7,837 bases of DNA from an uncultured Chlorobiaceae bacterium (GTDB taxonomy: Bacteria > Bacteroidota > Chlorobiia > Chlorobiales > Chlorobiaceae), in the NCBI GenBank assembly GCA_903917955.1, contig CAIXCO010000179.1:1-7837 (forward strand). Reading direction: 5' to 3'. Each line of letters starts with the position of its first letter. Positions within the stretch are counted from its first letter, which is position 1. Of this stretch, positions 7,190 to 7,837 are shown piece after piece. The notes beneath the pieces were generated by a model. The model was not told where the DNA came from and did no database searches. It was given only the letters and a program-made list of their open reading frames with translations. Both the position numbers and the translations under genes were made by a program.

Positions 7190-7236
7190 TTGCAATCACT
7201 CTGCATCTCCCGAGCGGGGATGCAGGGTGATTGCAA
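7190..7236. terminator. Long hairpin between convergent genes
   Basis: The 18-nt left arm beginning ttgcaatcac (7190-7207) pairs with the right arm ending gtgattgcaa (7219-7236). All but one position are Watson-Crick, and the exception is a U:G wobble in the plus-strand RNA. A small ccc/ggg top closes the loop. It lies 15 nt after the trxB stop codon and 3 nt beyond the stop of the minus-strand gene. Its position suggests a shared transcript end or an RNA-stabilising 3' structure. Neither side has a strong U-tract, so a classical intrinsic terminator is not certain. Confidence 0.6.
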
Positions 7237-7239
7237 ATT

Positions 7240-7476
7240 TCAGACAATAACTTCAGGATCTTTCGCACTTTTAGCTGGCAACAGCCCGGGTATATCGAGA
7301 ATTTTTTTCCGGGACGGCCCAAAGATAAGGCTTGCCGCCGCAAGGGTTAATCCTCCGAAAGCTGCGCCAGTTAAGGCGTGGAGTGCGAGGGGAATGCCAA
7401 GCAGGGGAATGAGTACTGCTGCACTGGCAGCAGGCAGCGTCACGGCTTGAGGCTTTTGGGGGGTATCTTCAGGCAT
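7240..7476 (-). CDS. Small hydrophobic, probably membrane, protein
   Basis: This 78-residue protein matches no family I can name. Residues 1-10 are polar and Gln/Pro-rich. Residues 11-33 and about 36-57 are hydrophobic Ala/Leu/Gly-rich stretches joined by a short HALTG turn, suggesting two closely spaced membrane helices. The tail (58-78) contains an RKK cluster and ends PEVIV. A positive cluster after the second helix would put the C terminus on the cytoplasmic side. I chose ATG 7474-7476. An in-frame TTG at 7521 would add 15 residues, but it falls almost on the transcription start predicted by the candidate promoter. No Shine-Dalgarno sequence is visible at either start. The gene is convergent with trxB and divergent from the zinc-ribbon gene, so the neighbourhood gives no functional clue. 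Confidence 0.6.
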   Translation of the reverse strand: MPEDTPQKPQAVTLPAASAAVLIPLLGIPLALHALTGAAFGGLTLAAASLIFGPSRKKILDIPGLLPAKSAKDPEVIV

Positions 7477-7525
7477 TATTGTCAAGTATTGGGTGAAGCA
7501 AAAATAAATGGTCTCAATCAAAAAG

Positions 7526-7556
7526 AGTATACACGGGCAATATAAACTTTTGTCTT
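7526..7556 (-). promoter_or_regulatory. Candidate sigma70 promoter for small membrane gene
   Basis: On the minus strand, TATACT (plus coordinates 7526-7531) is a 5/6 match to the -10 consensus. AAGACA (7551-7556) is a 4/6 match to the -35, but the 19-nt spacer is longer than ideal. Transcription would start near 7519, giving a leader of about 43 nt to ATG 7476. Confidence 0.4.
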
Positions 7557-7604
7557 TTTTTTATGAACCGAAGTTTGAAAAAAACAGGTTGTTTGTTCCT
7601 GTGA

Positions 7605-7666
7605 TTTTAAGACATTTTTAAGCTTGGGTTCAGGCGTTTTAAAGGTTTGTTTCGATATATTTGTTT
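7605..7666 (+). repeat. 62-nt element, copy B, upstream of zinc-ribbon gene
   Basis: This is the second copy of the element at 5769-5830, in the same orientation and ending 56 nt before ATG 7723. Differences are confined to short spots: aca for gtt, g for a, cg for gc, and tt for ac. Just downstream, TATAAG (7670-7675) lies 17 nt after TTGTTT (7647-7652) and is a candidate -10/-35 pair. The exact pair is not preserved at copy A. Confidence 0.75.
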
Positions 7667-7711
7667 ATGTATAAGTTTTGTATAACAAGGGTTTGACCAA
7701 CATCAACCAAC

Positions 7712-7716
7712 AGGAG
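7712..7716 (+). promoter_or_regulatory. Strong ribosome binding site for zinc-ribbon gene
   Basis: AGGAG ends 6 nt before ATG 7723, the best-formed Shine-Dalgarno arrangement in the window. It fixes the start codon. Confidence 0.8.
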
Positions 7717-7722
7717 AATACG

Positions 7723-7837
7723 ATGAAATGCCCGTCATGCAGTGCGGATTTGCTTCTTTCTGAACGTCAAGGTATCGAAATTGATTACTGCCCCTCATGC
7801 CGGGGTGTCTGGCTTGACAGGGGAGAACTTGATAAAA
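7723..7837 (+). CDS. zf-TFIIB-type zinc-ribbon protein, 5' part only
   Basis: The first 38 residues are present and the gene runs off the window. Two knuckles, C3-P-S-C6 and C23-P-S-C26, form a zinc ribbon. They are followed by RGVWLDRGELDK (27-38), the signature of the zf-TFIIB family (COG3809-like, predicted nucleic-acid-binding proteins of unknown role). Family members usually carry this ribbon at the N terminus followed by a low-complexity or helical tail; the tail cannot be seen here. The 62-nt element shared with the second thioredoxin lies upstream. That may imply common control, perhaps linked to thiol or zinc status, which is inference. Confidence 0.88.
   Translation, partial: MKCPSCSADLLLSERQGIEIDYCPSCRGVWLDRGELDK

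Noticed and set aside
7477..7521. TTG start at 7521 for the small membrane protein
   Set aside because: It has no ribosome site and lies at about the predicted transcription start after TATACT; ATG 7476 keeps the hydrophobic core.
1..7837. A novel defence, mobile or multi-gene accessory system
   Set aside because: The genes are mainly replication and thiol-redox housekeeping; there is no nuclease, transposase, integrase, reverse transcriptase, toxin-antitoxin pair or spacer array.

Overview
The window looks like chromosomal DNA from a green sulfur bacterium (Chlorobiaceae, e.g. Chlorobium/Pelodictyon). This is inferred from the flavour of the DnaE, thioredoxin and zinc-ribbon proteins and the dnaE - trx - trx - trxB order. 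No database search was possible. I see no phage, insertion sequence, CRISPR array, tRNA or rRNA signal.

Layout. Positions 94-1293 (minus) encode a cytoplasmic protein with an N-terminal four-cysteine zinc ribbon and ten 22-residue leucine-rich repeats. A 288-nt divergent intergenic region follows. It holds a small inverted repeat, a 10-nt perfect anti-Shine-Dalgarno match and a doubtful 51-codon ORF. Positions 1582-5154 (plus) encode the replicative DNA polymerase III alpha subunit, DnaE. Its palm aspartates are intact, its PHP domain has lost several metal ligands, and it carries a charged insertion of about 30 residues. Two closely related thioredoxins follow (5255-5584 and 5878-6213, about 82% identical by eye). 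A rho-independent terminator with a competing hairpin lies between them. The second thioredoxin sits 25 nt upstream of thioredoxin reductase trxB (6239-7174), a likely operon. Convergent to trxB is a 78-residue hydrophobic protein (7240-7476, minus), with a long hairpin at the junction. The window ends inside a zinc-ribbon (zf-TFIIB type) gene starting at 7723.

How the genes work together. TrxB and the second thioredoxin form a complete NADPH - FAD - dithiol relay, to which the first thioredoxin probably also couples. One client of such a relay would be ribonucleotide reductase, which supplies dNTPs to DnaE, but that link is inference.

The most notable non-coding signal is a 62-nt element present in two copies with 54 identities. 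One copy is about 50 nt upstream of the second thioredoxin and the other about 55 nt upstream of the zinc-ribbon gene. It is either a shared promoter/operator for two cysteine-rich products or a dispersed intergenic repeat. I did not find a clearly new multi-gene system; most of the window is housekeeping.
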